A stretch of 64,000 nt of DNA. Source: Hydrogenophaga crassostreae. Lineage in GTDB: Bacteria; Pseudomonadota; Gammaproteobacteria; Burkholderiales; Burkholderiaceae_C. Under the pieces are notes generated by a model, which made no database searches, was not told where the DNA came from, and saw nothing but the letters and a program-made list of their open reading frames with translations. Where the stretch lies: assembly GCF_001761385.1 (NCBI RefSeq), contig NZ_CP017476.1:3213501-3277500 (forward strand), given 5' to 3'. The position numbers and the translations under genes are program-made. Shown piece after piece: positions 16,290-24,602 of the stretch (the stretch's first letter is position 1; every line of letters begins with the position of its first letter).

Positions 16290-18185
16290 GTGAACACCAC
16301 CCCGAACCTCCCTCGCCGCCCGATTCTTGAATTGCCCGATGAGCTGATCAGCCAGATCGCCGCCGGCGAGGTCGTTGAGCGCCCGGCCTCGGTCGTGCGC
16401 GAGCTGGTGGACAACGCGCTGGACGCCGGCGCCACCCAGATCACCCTGCGGCTGCTGGCCGGCGGCGTGCGCCTGATCAGCGTGGAAGACAACGGCAGCG
16501 GTATCCTGCGCGCCGAGCTGCCCACCGCCTTGAAACGCCACGCCACCAGCAAGATCGCCAGCCTGGGTGATCTGGAATCGGTCGGCACCATGGGTTTTCG
16601 GGGCGAGGCGCTCGCCGCGATCTGCTCGATCGCCGAGGTGTCGCTGCTGACCCGGGTGGACACCGACGAAGAGCCCCACGGCTGGCTGCTCGACGGCCGC
16701 AGCGGCGAACTGCAGCCCACCGCCCGCGCGCCAGGCACCACGGTCGAGGTGCGCGAGCTGTTTTTCGCCACGCCCGCACGCCGCAAATTTCTGAAAACCG
16801 ATGCCACCGAGCTGGCCCATTGCGTGGAGGCGATGCGCCGCCATGCGCTGGCCCGGCCCGATGTGGGCTTTGCGATCTGGCACGAAGGCAAGCTGAGCGC
16901 GCAATGGCGAGCGGTGCCCGGCGGCGGCATGACCGCGTTGCGCCAGCGGTTGAGCGACGTGCTGGGCGAAGATTTCATTGCGCAAGCGGTCGCCGTGGAA
17001 TGGCCCTCGCCCGATGCCGAACCCCTCGAATACGAAGGCCAGCGCCTGCGCATCTGGGGTTTCGCGGGGGTGCCCGACGCCGCGCGCTCGCGCAACGACT
17101 GGCAGTTCGCCTATGTGAACGGCCGCTACGTGCGCGACAAAACCATCACCCACGCCGCCCGCAGCGCCTATGAAGATGTGTTGCACGGCCACCGCCAGCC
17201 GGTCTACGCCCTGTTCATCTCGCTGGACCCGGCGCGGGTGGATGTCAACGTGCACCCGACCAAGATCGAAGTGCGCTTCCGGGACGGCCGCGAGGTGCAC
17301 CAGGGGGTGCGCCGCGCGGTGGAGTCGGCCCTGGCCGCACCGCGCGCCGGATCGGCCCAGGACGGGTCCACCCCCGTGGCAACTTTGGCGCCCCGGTCGG
17401 ATGGCCCGGTTTTGCAGGGTGAGCCGTTTGTCGCCCCACAACGCACTCAGGTACAGGACCCGCTGCGCTTCCCCGCCAGCTACAGCTCCGCGCCGGAAAT
17501 CGGCCACCGCGTGAGCGACATGCAGGCGCTCTGGCAACCCAGCGCTGCTCCGTCTGCCCAACCGTTCAGGGCTGTGGAACCGGCTGCCTTGCCCGCAGGC
17601 GAATGGCCGCTGGGCCGCGCCATCGCGCAATTGCAAGGCGTCTACATCCTGGCGGAAAACAACCAGGGCCTGGTGGTGGTCGACATGCATGCGGCCCACG
17701 AGCGCATCGTCTACGAGCGCTTGAAGCAGCAAATGGACAGCGAACAGCTCGCCAGCCAGCCCCTGCTCATCCCCGCCACGTTTGCCGCCACGCCGCAGGA
17801 AGTGGCCACCGCCGAAGACAGCGCAGTCGTACTGGCCATGCTCGGTTTGGAAGTGGTGCCGTTTTCGCCCAAAACGCTGGCGGTGCGCGCCGTGCCGACC
17901 ACGCTGGCCCAGGGCGACCCGGTGGAGCTCGCCCGCAGCGTGCTCGCCGAACTCGGGCAACACGACGCAAGCACGGTCGTGCAACGCGCCCGCAACGAAC
18001 TGCTGGCCACCATGGCCTGCCATGGCGCCGTGCGCGCGAATCGGCGCCTCACCATCGACGAGATGAACGCCTTGCTGCGCCAGATGGAGGTCACTGAACG
18101 CTCCGACCAGTGCAACCATGGGCGGCCAACCTGGCGGCAGATGGGCATGAAGGAGCTGGACGCGCTGTTTTTGCGCGGGCGCTGA
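16290..18185 (+). CDS. mutL: DNA mismatch repair protein MutL
   Basis: Mismatch-repair matchmaker ATPase, 631 aa from GTG 16290 (in-frame upstream sequence lacks MutL similarity; no strong Shine-Dalgarno). The GHL ATPase N-terminus is intact: ELVDNALDAG, GFRGEALAAI and the region IAAGEVVERPASVV. A variable linker (about 330-440) precedes the C-terminal dimerisation domain. There DMHAAHERIVYE matches the DQHA(X)2E(X)4E endonuclease metal site with Met for Gln, and ATMACHGAVRANRRL plus CNHGRPTW complete the C-terminal motifs. This predicts a nicking MutL of the MutH-independent kind. Confidence 0.95.
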   Translation: MNTTPNLPRRPILELPDELISQIAAGEVVERPASVVRELVDNALDAGATQITLRLLAGGVRLISVEDNGSGILRAELPTALKRHATSKIASLGDLESVGTMGFRGEALAAICSIAEVSLLTRVDTDEEPHGWLLDGRSGELQPTARAPGTTVEVRELFFATPARRKFLKTDATELAHCVEAMRRHALARPDVGFAIWHEGKLSAQWRAVPGGGMTALRQRLSDVLGEDFIAQAVAVEWPSPDAEPLEYEGQRLRIWGFAGVPDAARSRNDWQFAYVNGRYVRDKTITHAARSAYEDVLHGHRQPVYALFISLDPARVDVNVHPTKIEVRFRDGREVHQGVRRAVESALAAPRAGSAQDGSTPVATLAPRSDGPVLQGEPFVAPQRTQVQDPLRFPASYSSAPEIGHRVSDMQALWQPSAAPSAQPFRAVEPAALPAGEWPLGRAIAQLQGVYILAENNQGLVVVDMHAAHERIVYERLKQQMDSEQLASQPLLIPATFAATPQEVATAEDSAVVLAMLGLEVVPFSPKTLAVRAVPTTLAQGDPVELARSVLAELGQHDASTVVQRARNELLATMACHGAVRANRRLTIDEMNALLRQMEVTERSDQCNHGRPTWRQMGMKELDALFLRGR

Positions 18186-18288
18186 TTCGACCCGCGCACA
18201 CCATACAGGTGTGCAACGCCCCTAAAACGGGATTGAGAATGGGCCAAATGCACCAAAATGCCGACTTCTGCAGGTGAAATACAAAATT

Positions 18289-18304
18289 TGCATAATCCTA
18301 TGCA
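18289..18304. promoter_or_regulatory. Palindrome TGCATA-N4-TATGCA before gdhA
   Basis: A 6-bp perfect inverted repeat with a 4-bp spacer lies about 20 bases upstream of the gdhA ATG, in an AT-rich patch that stands out from the surrounding GC-rich DNA. It may overlap the promoter or be an operator; no known regulator consensus is recognised. Confidence 0.35.
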
Positions 18305-18325
18305 CTGTTTTGGAACCACCTCACA

Positions 18326-19669
18326 ATGAAATACGCATCGGCTCATCAATTCCTCACCCACGTCGCGGACCGCAACCCCGGTCAACCCGAGTTTTTGCAA
18401 GCCGTCACCGAAGTGATCGAGAGCCTCTGGCCCTTTATTGCAGTGCACCGCAAATACACTGGTCAAGGCCTGCTTGACCGCCTGGTGGAGCCCGAGCGGG
18501 TGGTGATGTTCCGGGTGTCCTGGGTCGATGACCGGGGTGACGTGCAAGTCAACCGCGGCTACCGCATCCAGCACAGCATGGCGATCGGCCCCTATAAGGG
18601 CGGTATCCGTTTCCACCCTTCGGTGAACCTCTCGGTGCTCAAATTTCTGGCTTTCGAGCAGACCTTCAAAAACGCCCTGACCACGCTGCCCATGGGCGGC
18701 GGCAAAGGCGGCGCCGACTTTGACCCCAAGGGCAAAAGCAACGCCGAAGTGATGCGCTTCTGCCAGGCGTTTGCCAGCGAGCTGTTCCGCCACGTGGGGT
18801 CTGACACCGATGTGCCAGCCGGCGACATTGGCGTGGGCGGTCGCGAGGTCGGCTACATGGCGGGCATGACCAAAAAGCTGTCCAACCGCGCCGACTGCGT
18901 GTTCACCGGCAAGGGCCTGAGCTTCGGCGGCTCGCTGATCCGCCCGGAGGCCACCGGCTACGGCACGGTGTATTTCGCGGAAGAAATGCTCAAAACCCGC
19001 AAGCTGTCTCTGCAAGACATGCGGGTATCGATCTCCGGCTCGGGCAATGTCGCACAGTATGCCGCCGAGAAGGCCATGATGCTGGGCGCCTCTGTGGTGA
19101 CCCTGTCCGATTCGGGTGGCACGCTGGTCGACGAGGCCGGGCTTTCGGCCGAAAAGCTGGCCATGCTGATGGATTTCAAAAACAACCAGCATGGCCGCCT
19201 GGTGGACTTTGCGGTGCAGATCGGCGCCAAGTTTGAAGCCGGCAAACGCCCATGGCATGTGCCCGTGGACATCGCCATGCCTTGCGCCACGCAAAACGAG
19301 CTGGACGAAGACGACGCCGCCACCCTGATCAAAAACGGGGTGATTTGTGTGGCCGAAGGCGCCAACATGCCGACGACCATCGCTGCGGGGCAGCTGTTTG
19401 AAGACGCCAACGTACTCTACGCACCGGGCAAAGCCAGCAACGCCGGCGGCGTGGCGACCTCGGGTCTGGAGATGAGCCAGAACGCCCAGCGCCTGTCGTG
19501 GTCCCGCGACGAGGTGGACGCCCGCCTGCTGCACATCATGCAAGACATCCACGCCGCCTGCCTGGAACACGGGAAGGGCCCCAACGGCAAGGTGAGCTAC
19601 ATCGACGGCGCCAACATCGCCGGATTCGTGAAGGTGGCCGACGCCATGCTGGCCCAAGGCGTGATCTGA
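18326..19669 (+). CDS. gdhA: NADP-specific glutamate dehydrogenase
   Basis: Hexameric cytoplasmic enzyme that forms glutamate from 2-oxoglutarate and ammonium with NADPH. The 447-aa length and sequence fit the E. coli GdhA class: YKGGIRFHPSVNLSVLKFL, LPMGGGKGGADFDPKGKS with the catalytic Lys, DVPAGDIGVGGREVGYM, and the Rossmann segment ISGSGNVAQYAAEKAM. The C-terminus NAGGVATSGLEMSQN is also typical. It stands alone between mutL and a convergent ABC operon. Confidence 0.95.
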   Translation: MKYASAHQFLTHVADRNPGQPEFLQAVTEVIESLWPFIAVHRKYTGQGLLDRLVEPERVVMFRVSWVDDRGDVQVNRGYRIQHSMAIGPYKGGIRFHPSVNLSVLKFLAFEQTFKNALTTLPMGGGKGGADFDPKGKSNAEVMRFCQAFASELFRHVGSDTDVPAGDIGVGGREVGYMAGMTKKLSNRADCVFTGKGLSFGGSLIRPEATGYGTVYFAEEMLKTRKLSLQDMRVSISGSGNVAQYAAEKAMMLGASVVTLSDSGGTLVDEAGLSAEKLAMLMDFKNNQHGRLVDFAVQIGAKFEAGKRPWHVPVDIAMPCATQNELDEDDAATLIKNGVICVAEGANMPTTIAAGQLFEDANVLYAPGKASNAGGVATSGLEMSQNAQRLSWSRDEVDARLLHIMQDIHAACLEHGKGPNGKVSYIDGANIAGFVKVADAMLAQGVI

Positions 19670-19745
19670 GCATGGCCCGCCGGCTCACCCGGGAGGCCGG
19701 TCCGGCGGCGTCCGGGTTGGGCCTCGGGGGCCGCGGCAGGCCCTT

Positions 19746-20879
19746 TCAATCCAGCGTCTGCCGGTAGCGCTTCAACGCCACCGCGCCCGCCACCGCGGTG
19801 AACAGCAACATGGGCCACAAATCGCCCCAGAGCTGCGGCGCCTCGGCGCCCTTGAGCATGATGCCGCGCACGATGCGCAGGAAATGCGTCAGCGGCAGCA
19901 CCTCGCCAATGCTCTGCGCCCATAGGGGCATGCCGCGAAACGGGAACATGAAGCCCGAAAGCAGCATGGACGGCAGAAAGAAAAAGAAGGTCATCTGCAT
20001 GGCCTGCAGCTGGTTGCGGGCGATGGTGGAAAACGTGAACCCCACGGCGAGGTTGGCCACGATGAACACACCAATCATCCCCATCAGCAAGGCGAAGCTG
20101 CCCAGCATGGGCACCTGAAACAACAGGTACGCCGCCCCCAGGATCACCGCCAGCTGCACATAGCCCATCACCACGTACGGCAGGATCTTGCCCACCATCA
20201 CTTCAAACGGTCGCACTGGCGTGGCAAGCAGGTTTTCCATGGTGCCGCGCTCGCGCTCGCGGGTCATGGCCAGGCTGGTGAGCATCACCATGGTCATGGT
20301 GAGAATGGTGCCGATCAGGCCAGGCACGATGTTGTAGCGCGACAGGCCTTCGGGGTTGTAACGGCGGTGGATGCGCAGCTCAAACGGCGGCGGACCCGCG
20401 TTCAGGTGGCGCAGCGGCCCTTTCAGATCGTGCACCAGCGCCTGCGAACCCATTTGCCCCAAGGCGGCAATCGCGTTACCCGAAGCAGAGGGGTCGGTCG
20501 CGTCCACGGCCACCAACACCGCCGGCTTTTGACCACGCACCAGATCGCGCGAAAAATCCGGCGGGATCACGATCATGAACTGCACATCGCCCCCGGCCAG
20601 CAGCGCGTCGGCCTCGCGCTGGCTGGTGCCCTGGCTCACGATCTTGAAGTAGCCGGTGTTCTGCAGCGCCGTCACCAGGCTGCGCGCCATCGGTCCGGCG
20701 TCGGCCGAGACGATGGCGGTGGGCAGGCCTTTGGGGTCGGTGTTGATGGCGTAGCCAAACAGGATCAGCTGCATCACCGGCACACCCACCGCCATGGCGA
20801 AGGTGAGCCGGTCGCGCAGCATCTGCTGAAACTCCTTGATGAACACGGCCCAGGTGCGCGCGACGGAAAAGCGTTTCAT
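19746..20879 (-). CDS. ABC-2 type efflux permease (YbhR/YbhS-like)
   Basis: Inner-membrane permease of 377 aa. ATG 20879 overlaps the ATPase stop (ATGA) and gives a natural N-terminus (FIKEFQQMLRDRLTFAMAVG). A first TM helix is followed by a large periplasmic domain (about 50-170) and a cluster of five C-terminal helices including RERERGTMENLLATPVRP and FFFLPSMLLSGFMFPFRGMP, the ABC-2 hallmark. With the ATPase and HlyD genes it forms an export system similar to E. coli ybhGFSR. Only one permease is present, where E. coli has two, so a homodimer is likely. Substrate unknown. Confidence 0.88.
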   Translation of the reverse strand: MKRFSVARTWAVFIKEFQQMLRDRLTFAMAVGVPVMQLILFGYAINTDPKGLPTAIVSADAGPMARSLVTALQNTGYFKIVSQGTSQREADALLAGGDVQFMIVIPPDFSRDLVRGQKPAVLVAVDATDPSASGNAIAALGQMGSQALVHDLKGPLRHLNAGPPPFELRIHRRYNPEGLSRYNIVPGLIGTILTMTMVMLTSLAMTRERERGTMENLLATPVRPFEVMVGKILPYVVMGYVQLAVILGAAYLLFQVPMLGSFALLMGMIGVFIVANLAVGFTFSTIARNQLQAMQMTFFFFLPSMLLSGFMFPFRGMPLWAQSIGEVLPLTHFLRIVRGIMLKGAEAPQLWGDLWPMLLFTAVAGAVALKRYRQTLD

Positions 20880-21814
20880 GTTTGTGGCTTCGCCGCGGCG
20901 AAGTTGTCCTGGGACTGGTCGATCAGGCTGATGAACACATCCTCCAGGCTGGCCCGCGCCTCGCTCACCCGCAGCCCGTCTTGCCCATGCAGCGGCGCCA
21001 ACGAACGCGCCAGCAAGGGCCCATCGCGCCCGGCCACATGCAGCGTGGACCCGAATGCCACCACGCTTTGCACCCCCGGCATCGCCCGCAGCCGCTCGCT
21101 CCAGACCTGCTCGCCCGCCCCCTCCACCGACCATACCGACAAACCTGCGCCATCCACGATCTCTTGCTCGCTGCCGCGCGCCAGGATCTTGCCGTAGGCG
21201 ATGTAGACCAGATCGTGGCAGCGCGCGGCCTCGTCCATGTAGTGGGTGGAGACCAGCACCGTGATGCCCTGGGCGGCCAGGCGGTGGATCTCGTCCCAGA
21301 AATCGCGCCGGGCTTTCGGGTCCACCCCGGCCGTGGGTTCATCCAGCAACAGCAAGCGCGGTTCATGGATCAGGCAGGCGGCCAGCGCCAGCCGCTGTTT
21401 CCAGCCGCCCGAGAGCATGCCCGCCAGTTGGCTCTGCCGTCCTTGCAAACCCAGCCGCTCCAGCGCCCGGTCCACCGCCTCGCGGCGCCGCGGCAATTCG
21501 AACAAGCGCGCCACAAAGTCGAGGTTTTCACGAATGGAGAGGTCTTCATACAGGCCGAACTTCTGCGTCATGTAGCCGACCTGGCGCTTGATCGCTGCGG
21601 CCTGCTGGCGAAAGTCCAGCCCCAGACACTGGCCTTCGCCCGCATCGGGTTGCAGCAAGCCGCAAAGCATGCGGATCGTGGTCGTCTTGCCGCTGCCGTT
21701 GGGGCCGAGAAACCCGCAAATGCGCCCCTCGCCCACCTGCAATGCCACATCATCCACCACCGCACGACCGCTGTAACGCTTCGTCAGCCCCCGAACATCG
21801 ATGGCAAGCTTCAT
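20876..21814 (-). CDS. ABC exporter ATPase (YbhF-like, single domain)
   Basis: ATP-binding subunit, 312 aa, of the HlyD/ABC-2 exporter. Motifs: Walker A GPNGSGKTT, signature LSGGWKQRLALAACLIH, Walker B LLLLDEPTAGVDP, and VSTHYMDEA. The C-terminal 80 residues form a DUF4162-like extension. E. coli YbhF carries two ATPase domains in about 580 residues; this protein corresponds to one. It overlaps the permease downstream and the HlyD gene upstream by four bases each, so stoichiometric translation is expected. Confidence 0.9.
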   Translation of the reverse strand: MKLAIDVRGLTKRYSGRAVVDDVALQVGEGRICGFLGPNGSGKTTTIRMLCGLLQPDAGEGQCLGLDFRQQAAAIKRQVGYMTQKFGLYEDLSIRENLDFVARLFELPRRREAVDRALERLGLQGRQSQLAGMLSGGWKQRLALAACLIHEPRLLLLDEPTAGVDPKARRDFWDEIHRLAAQGITVLVSTHYMDEAARCHDLVYIAYGKILARGSEQEIVDGAGLSVWSVEGAGEQVWSERLRAMPGVQSVVAFGSTLHVAGRDGPLLARSLAPLHGQDGLRVSEARASLEDVFISLIDQSQDNFAAAKPQT

Positions 21815-22794
21815 GGGGTTCCACCAGCGAGCCGCTGCACATCCAGTGGTTGTCCTGGATGCAAACGCGCCGCGTCACCCGCGCTGGGGGTGGCCTCGAC
21901 CATGAACACCAGCTTGGCGCGCTGCGCATTGGAATAGATCACCGGCGGCGTGAATTCGGGCCCGGTGGCGATGCGCGAAACCGTGGCAGCGACGGCCTGG
22001 CCGCAACCGTCACACCGCAACGAAACCGATTGCCCCAAGACCAGCGAAGCAATTTCGTCTTCGCGCACATAAAAGCGGGCCTTGATACCACCCGGGGGCA
22101 AAACCGACAACACCGCCTGCCCCGGTTGAACATACTCGCCCTCGGAAAAAAACACCTCCGCAACTTGACCGTCCACGGACGCATGTTGCTGCTTTTGCTC
22201 AAGCCGCCATATGGCCTGCCGCAACACCTGGTTCTGGGCCTCGGCCTGCGCCTGGGCCGCAGCCCGCTCGTCGCTGCGCGCAGGCTGCAGGCCAACGCGC
22301 AGATTGGCCTGCAGCTCGCTTACCCGCGCCAGGGATTGGTCTCGCGCGGCCCTGGCCGAATCGAGACTGGCCTTCGAGACAAAGCCCTTGTCCACAAGCT
22401 CACTCTGGCGCCTCCATGCGGCTTGCGCCAAAGCGGCGGCGGCCCTGGCCTGGGCCAGCTGTGCGCGGCTGGCCGCCAACTCGTCGGGACGACGGCCCTT
22501 GTCGGTGTTCGCGGCCTGCGCCTGAGCGGCCACCCAGCGTGCCGTGGCTTCGCCACGGGCGGCCAGTTCGGCCTGTGCATCGAGCGCAAACAAGGCGTCG
22601 CCATGCTTCACCCGGTCGCCCGCGCGAACCTGCAACCGGTCCAGCTGGCCGCCAATCGGCGCTGACACATAGACAAAATCACCCTCGACATACCCCGACC
22701 AGCTCTCTGGCGGTGGTTCGCTGCAAGCGACCAGCCCCAAGCCGGACAAGACACAACAAACCACGGTGGGCCATCGATAAGCTCCGGGAATCAT
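21811..22794 (-). CDS. HlyD-family periplasmic adaptor (YbhG-like)
   Basis: Membrane-fusion protein of 327 aa that should link the inner-membrane ABC exporter to an outer-membrane channel. The N-terminus MIPGAYRWPTVVCCVLSG ends in lipobox LVAC, so it may be lipid-anchored. A biotinyl-lipoyl-like half-motif (VSAPIGGQLDRLQVRAGDRV), a long Ala/Gln/Arg-rich coiled-coil hairpin (about 75-190) and a second half-motif with VDGQVAEVFFSEGEYV follow. Cys residues in LRCDGCGQAV are notable in the beta-barrel domain. It overlaps the TetR stop by four bases. Confidence 0.88.
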   Translation of the reverse strand: MIPGAYRWPTVVCCVLSGLGLVACSEPPPESWSGYVEGDFVYVSAPIGGQLDRLQVRAGDRVKHGDALFALDAQAELAARGEATARWVAAQAQAANTDKGRRPDELAASRAQLAQARAAAALAQAAWRRQSELVDKGFVSKASLDSARAARDQSLARVSELQANLRVGLQPARSDERAAAQAQAEAQNQVLRQAIWRLEQKQQHASVDGQVAEVFFSEGEYVQPGQAVLSVLPPGGIKARFYVREDEIASLVLGQSVSLRCDGCGQAVAATVSRIATGPEFTPPVIYSNAQRAKLVFMVEATPSAGDAARLHPGQPLDVQRLAGGTP

Positions 22795-23432
22795 TGAATG
22801 GTTCCTTTCTGAATGCGCAACGCCATCAAAGCCAGATCAACCCGGGCTTCAATCGCCTCGCTGGACAACACATCTGACACCAGTTGCCCAGCGGGCAGCG
22901 CGCCACCCAGCGGCAATCCCGTCAGGCGACCCACCACCAGAATGGGCGCAGCCACCGCCCCCATGAGAAACGCCATGCGCTGCATGGGCGCCAGTGGCGC
23001 AAGTTCGCCCGCCTGATCGGCCTCTTCCAGCAACCCTGTCACCAGATCCAAATGCCGCGGCGCATTGTTCTGCACGAAGGCCACGGCCACCGGCACCCCA
23101 TTGCCCGCGTCAGACCAGATGCGACCGACCTGCGGGCCGTGCTCCAGAAGAAATTGGCCAATGAGGATCAACACACCTCGCAGCCGCTGCAACGGGGCTC
23201 CGGCCACATGGGCTGCCCCGCTGAGTTGCTCGAACATCTCTTCATAGAGGCTTTGCAGCACGGTGCGAAGAAACTGGTCTTTGCTGCCAAAGTGGTAATG
23301 GAACAGGCCGGGGTTGACGCCTGCGTGCTCCGCCACCGCCCTGACCGACAACCCCACGCAGCCATGCTCGGCAAACAACGCGCGGCCGCTGGCCAGCATG
23401 GCGATGTCGGCGTTCAAAGAGGGTCGTGGCAT
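22791..23432 (-). CDS. TetR-family regulator (CecR-like)
   Basis: DNA-binding repressor of 213 aa. I choose ATG 23432 over 23453 because AGGAAA sits a few bases upstream. The HTH reads VRAVAEHAGVNPGLFHYHFGSKDQF (about 30-54). The C-terminal ligand domain is of the type in E. coli CecR (YbiH), which heads the ybhGFSR operon and controls drug sensitivity. Here it likewise heads a HlyD-ABC-ABC2 operon, and a long palindrome directly upstream (23451-23476) is a probable autoregulatory operator. Ligand unknown. Confidence 0.88.
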   Translation of the reverse strand: MPRPSLNADIAMLASGRALFAEHGCVGLSVRAVAEHAGVNPGLFHYHFGSKDQFLRTVLQSLYEEMFEQLSGAAHVAGAPLQRLRGVLILIGQFLLEHGPQVGRIWSDAGNGVPVAVAFVQNNAPRHLDLVTGLLEEADQAGELAPLAPMQRMAFLMGAVAAPILVVGRLTGLPLGGALPAGQLVSDVLSSEAIEARVDLALMALRIQKGTIQ

Positions 23433-23450
23433 GTGGATTTCCTTGCTCCG

Positions 23451-23476
23451 CATTATTGGTCAACCGACCAATAATG
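23451..23476. promoter_or_regulatory. TetR operator: 11-bp inverted repeat
   Basis: CATTATTGGTC (23451-23461), spacer AACC, and GACCAATAATG (23466-23476) form a perfect 11-bp inverted repeat. It lies 19 bases upstream of the TetR start and 86 bases before the divergent hydrolase gene. Size and symmetry are those of a TetR-family operator; binding by the adjacent regulator is inferred. Confidence 0.8.
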
Positions 23477-23561
23477 ACAAGAAACACGCACGCTGCGGGT
23501 CAACGGGGTTGCGTTTCCACTTCTCAGGAACCAACCGCGCCTGCCTGCGCTCGTACTGCCC

Positions 23562-24404
23562 ATGAAACGCCTGCTGCTCCTTGCCATCGCCACGGCCGCC
23601 CTCGCTGCTGGCTGCGCATCTCTTGACGAACGCCAACGCGGCTGGATCTTTCAACCCTCTGACCGCAGCTGGTGGCGCGGCGAAGAGGCGGCGGCGGGCA
23701 TGAGCGATAGATGGGTGGATTTCACCTCCAGAGAAACCGGCCAACCCGTCAGGCTGCACGGTCTCTGGCTGGCCAATGACCGTTTGGCCAGGGACTCGAA
23801 AGCGCCGGTGATGCTCTATTTGCACGGGGCCCGTTTCAACGTGACCGGCTCCGCCTTCAGGGCTCGCCGCATGCAGGAGCTGGGTTTCTCGGTCCTGTCC
23901 GTGGACTACCGCGGTTTTGGCAAAAGTTCGAGCGAACTGCCTTCGGAAACCATGGCCGTGGAAGACGCCCGCGCTGCCTGGGACTGGCTGGGCCGCGAAT
24001 ACCCAGGTCGGCCCCGCTACATCTTTGGGCACTCGCTGGGTGGCGCCATCGCCATCGAACTCGCCGCGCAAGTGGAAGACGAAGCGGGCACCCTGGTCGA
24101 AGGCAGCTTCACCTCCATCCCCGATGTGGTCAGCTCCTACAAATGGGGATGGCTACCCGTTGGCCCGCTGATCACCCAGCGCTTCGAAGCGGTCAAGCGG
24201 GTGGCCGATATCGGTTCGCCCCTGCTGGTGGTGCACGGCAGCGAGGACAGAACCATTGCGCCCGAGCTGGGAAAAAGGCTGTTCGACGCAGCAAAGGGTC
24301 AAAAGCGCTTTGAGCTCGTCGAAGGGGGCTCCCACCACAACACCAATGCGGTGGGCCAACCGCAGTACCGGGTCGCGATGGCCGAGTTGTTCGGCCTGCG
24401 CTGA
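23562..24404 (+). CDS. Lipoprotein alpha/beta hydrolase
   Basis: Exported hydrolase of 280 aa with lipoprotein signal (lipobox LAAGC, Cys18). The alpha/beta fold is clear: LYLHGARFNVTG as oxyanion region, nucleophile elbow GHSLGG with Ser158, Asp229 in GSEDRT, and His258/259 in GGSHHN, completing a Ser-Asp-His triad. The sequence around VDYRGFGKS is typical of BEM46-like or dipeptidyl-like serine hydrolases. Substrate unknown. Divergent from the TetR gene across the TetR operator, so co-regulation is possible. Confidence 0.85.
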   Translation: MKRLLLLAIATAALAAGCASLDERQRGWIFQPSDRSWWRGEEAAAGMSDRWVDFTSRETGQPVRLHGLWLANDRLARDSKAPVMLYLHGARFNVTGSAFRARRMQELGFSVLSVDYRGFGKSSSELPSETMAVEDARAAWDWLGREYPGRPRYIFGHSLGGAIAIELAAQVEDEAGTLVEGSFTSIPDVVSSYKWGWLPVGPLITQRFEAVKRVADIGSPLLVVHGSEDRTIAPELGKRLFDAAKGQKRFELVEGGSHHNTNAVGQPQYRVAMAELFGLR

Positions 24405-24602
24405 ACCGTTGTCCGGCCAGGAGTCCGGGCCTCCGGCGGCACCTTGACACCCGGTTCTGGCTGTCTCCAAGGTCCATCGCAGACGGGTCAGGCAGACGGT
24501 GAAACCGCAGTTCCACTCACAAGGCATGGCGGCTGCGTGCGGTTGACGGCCGGCGAATGCCAAGTCCGTCGCTCTCCAGCGCCATCTGCTAACCTCCAGC
24601 GC

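Noticed and set aside
15966..18119. 717-aa minus-strand frame over mutL
   Set aside because: Antisense to the well-supported mutL; no recognisable domain.
18241..18325. Sigma54 promoter for gdhA
   Set aside because: A GG and a GC element occur but their spacing is not the required 10 bases between them.
17711..19657. 648-aa minus-strand frame over gdhA
   Set aside because: Antisense to gdhA and the end of mutL; a long open frame caused by GC-rich codon positions.
19690..19730. Further copy of the hairpin repeat after gdhA
   Set aside because: Only a short GGCCGGTCCGGCGGCGTCCG-like segment resembles it; too little for a call.
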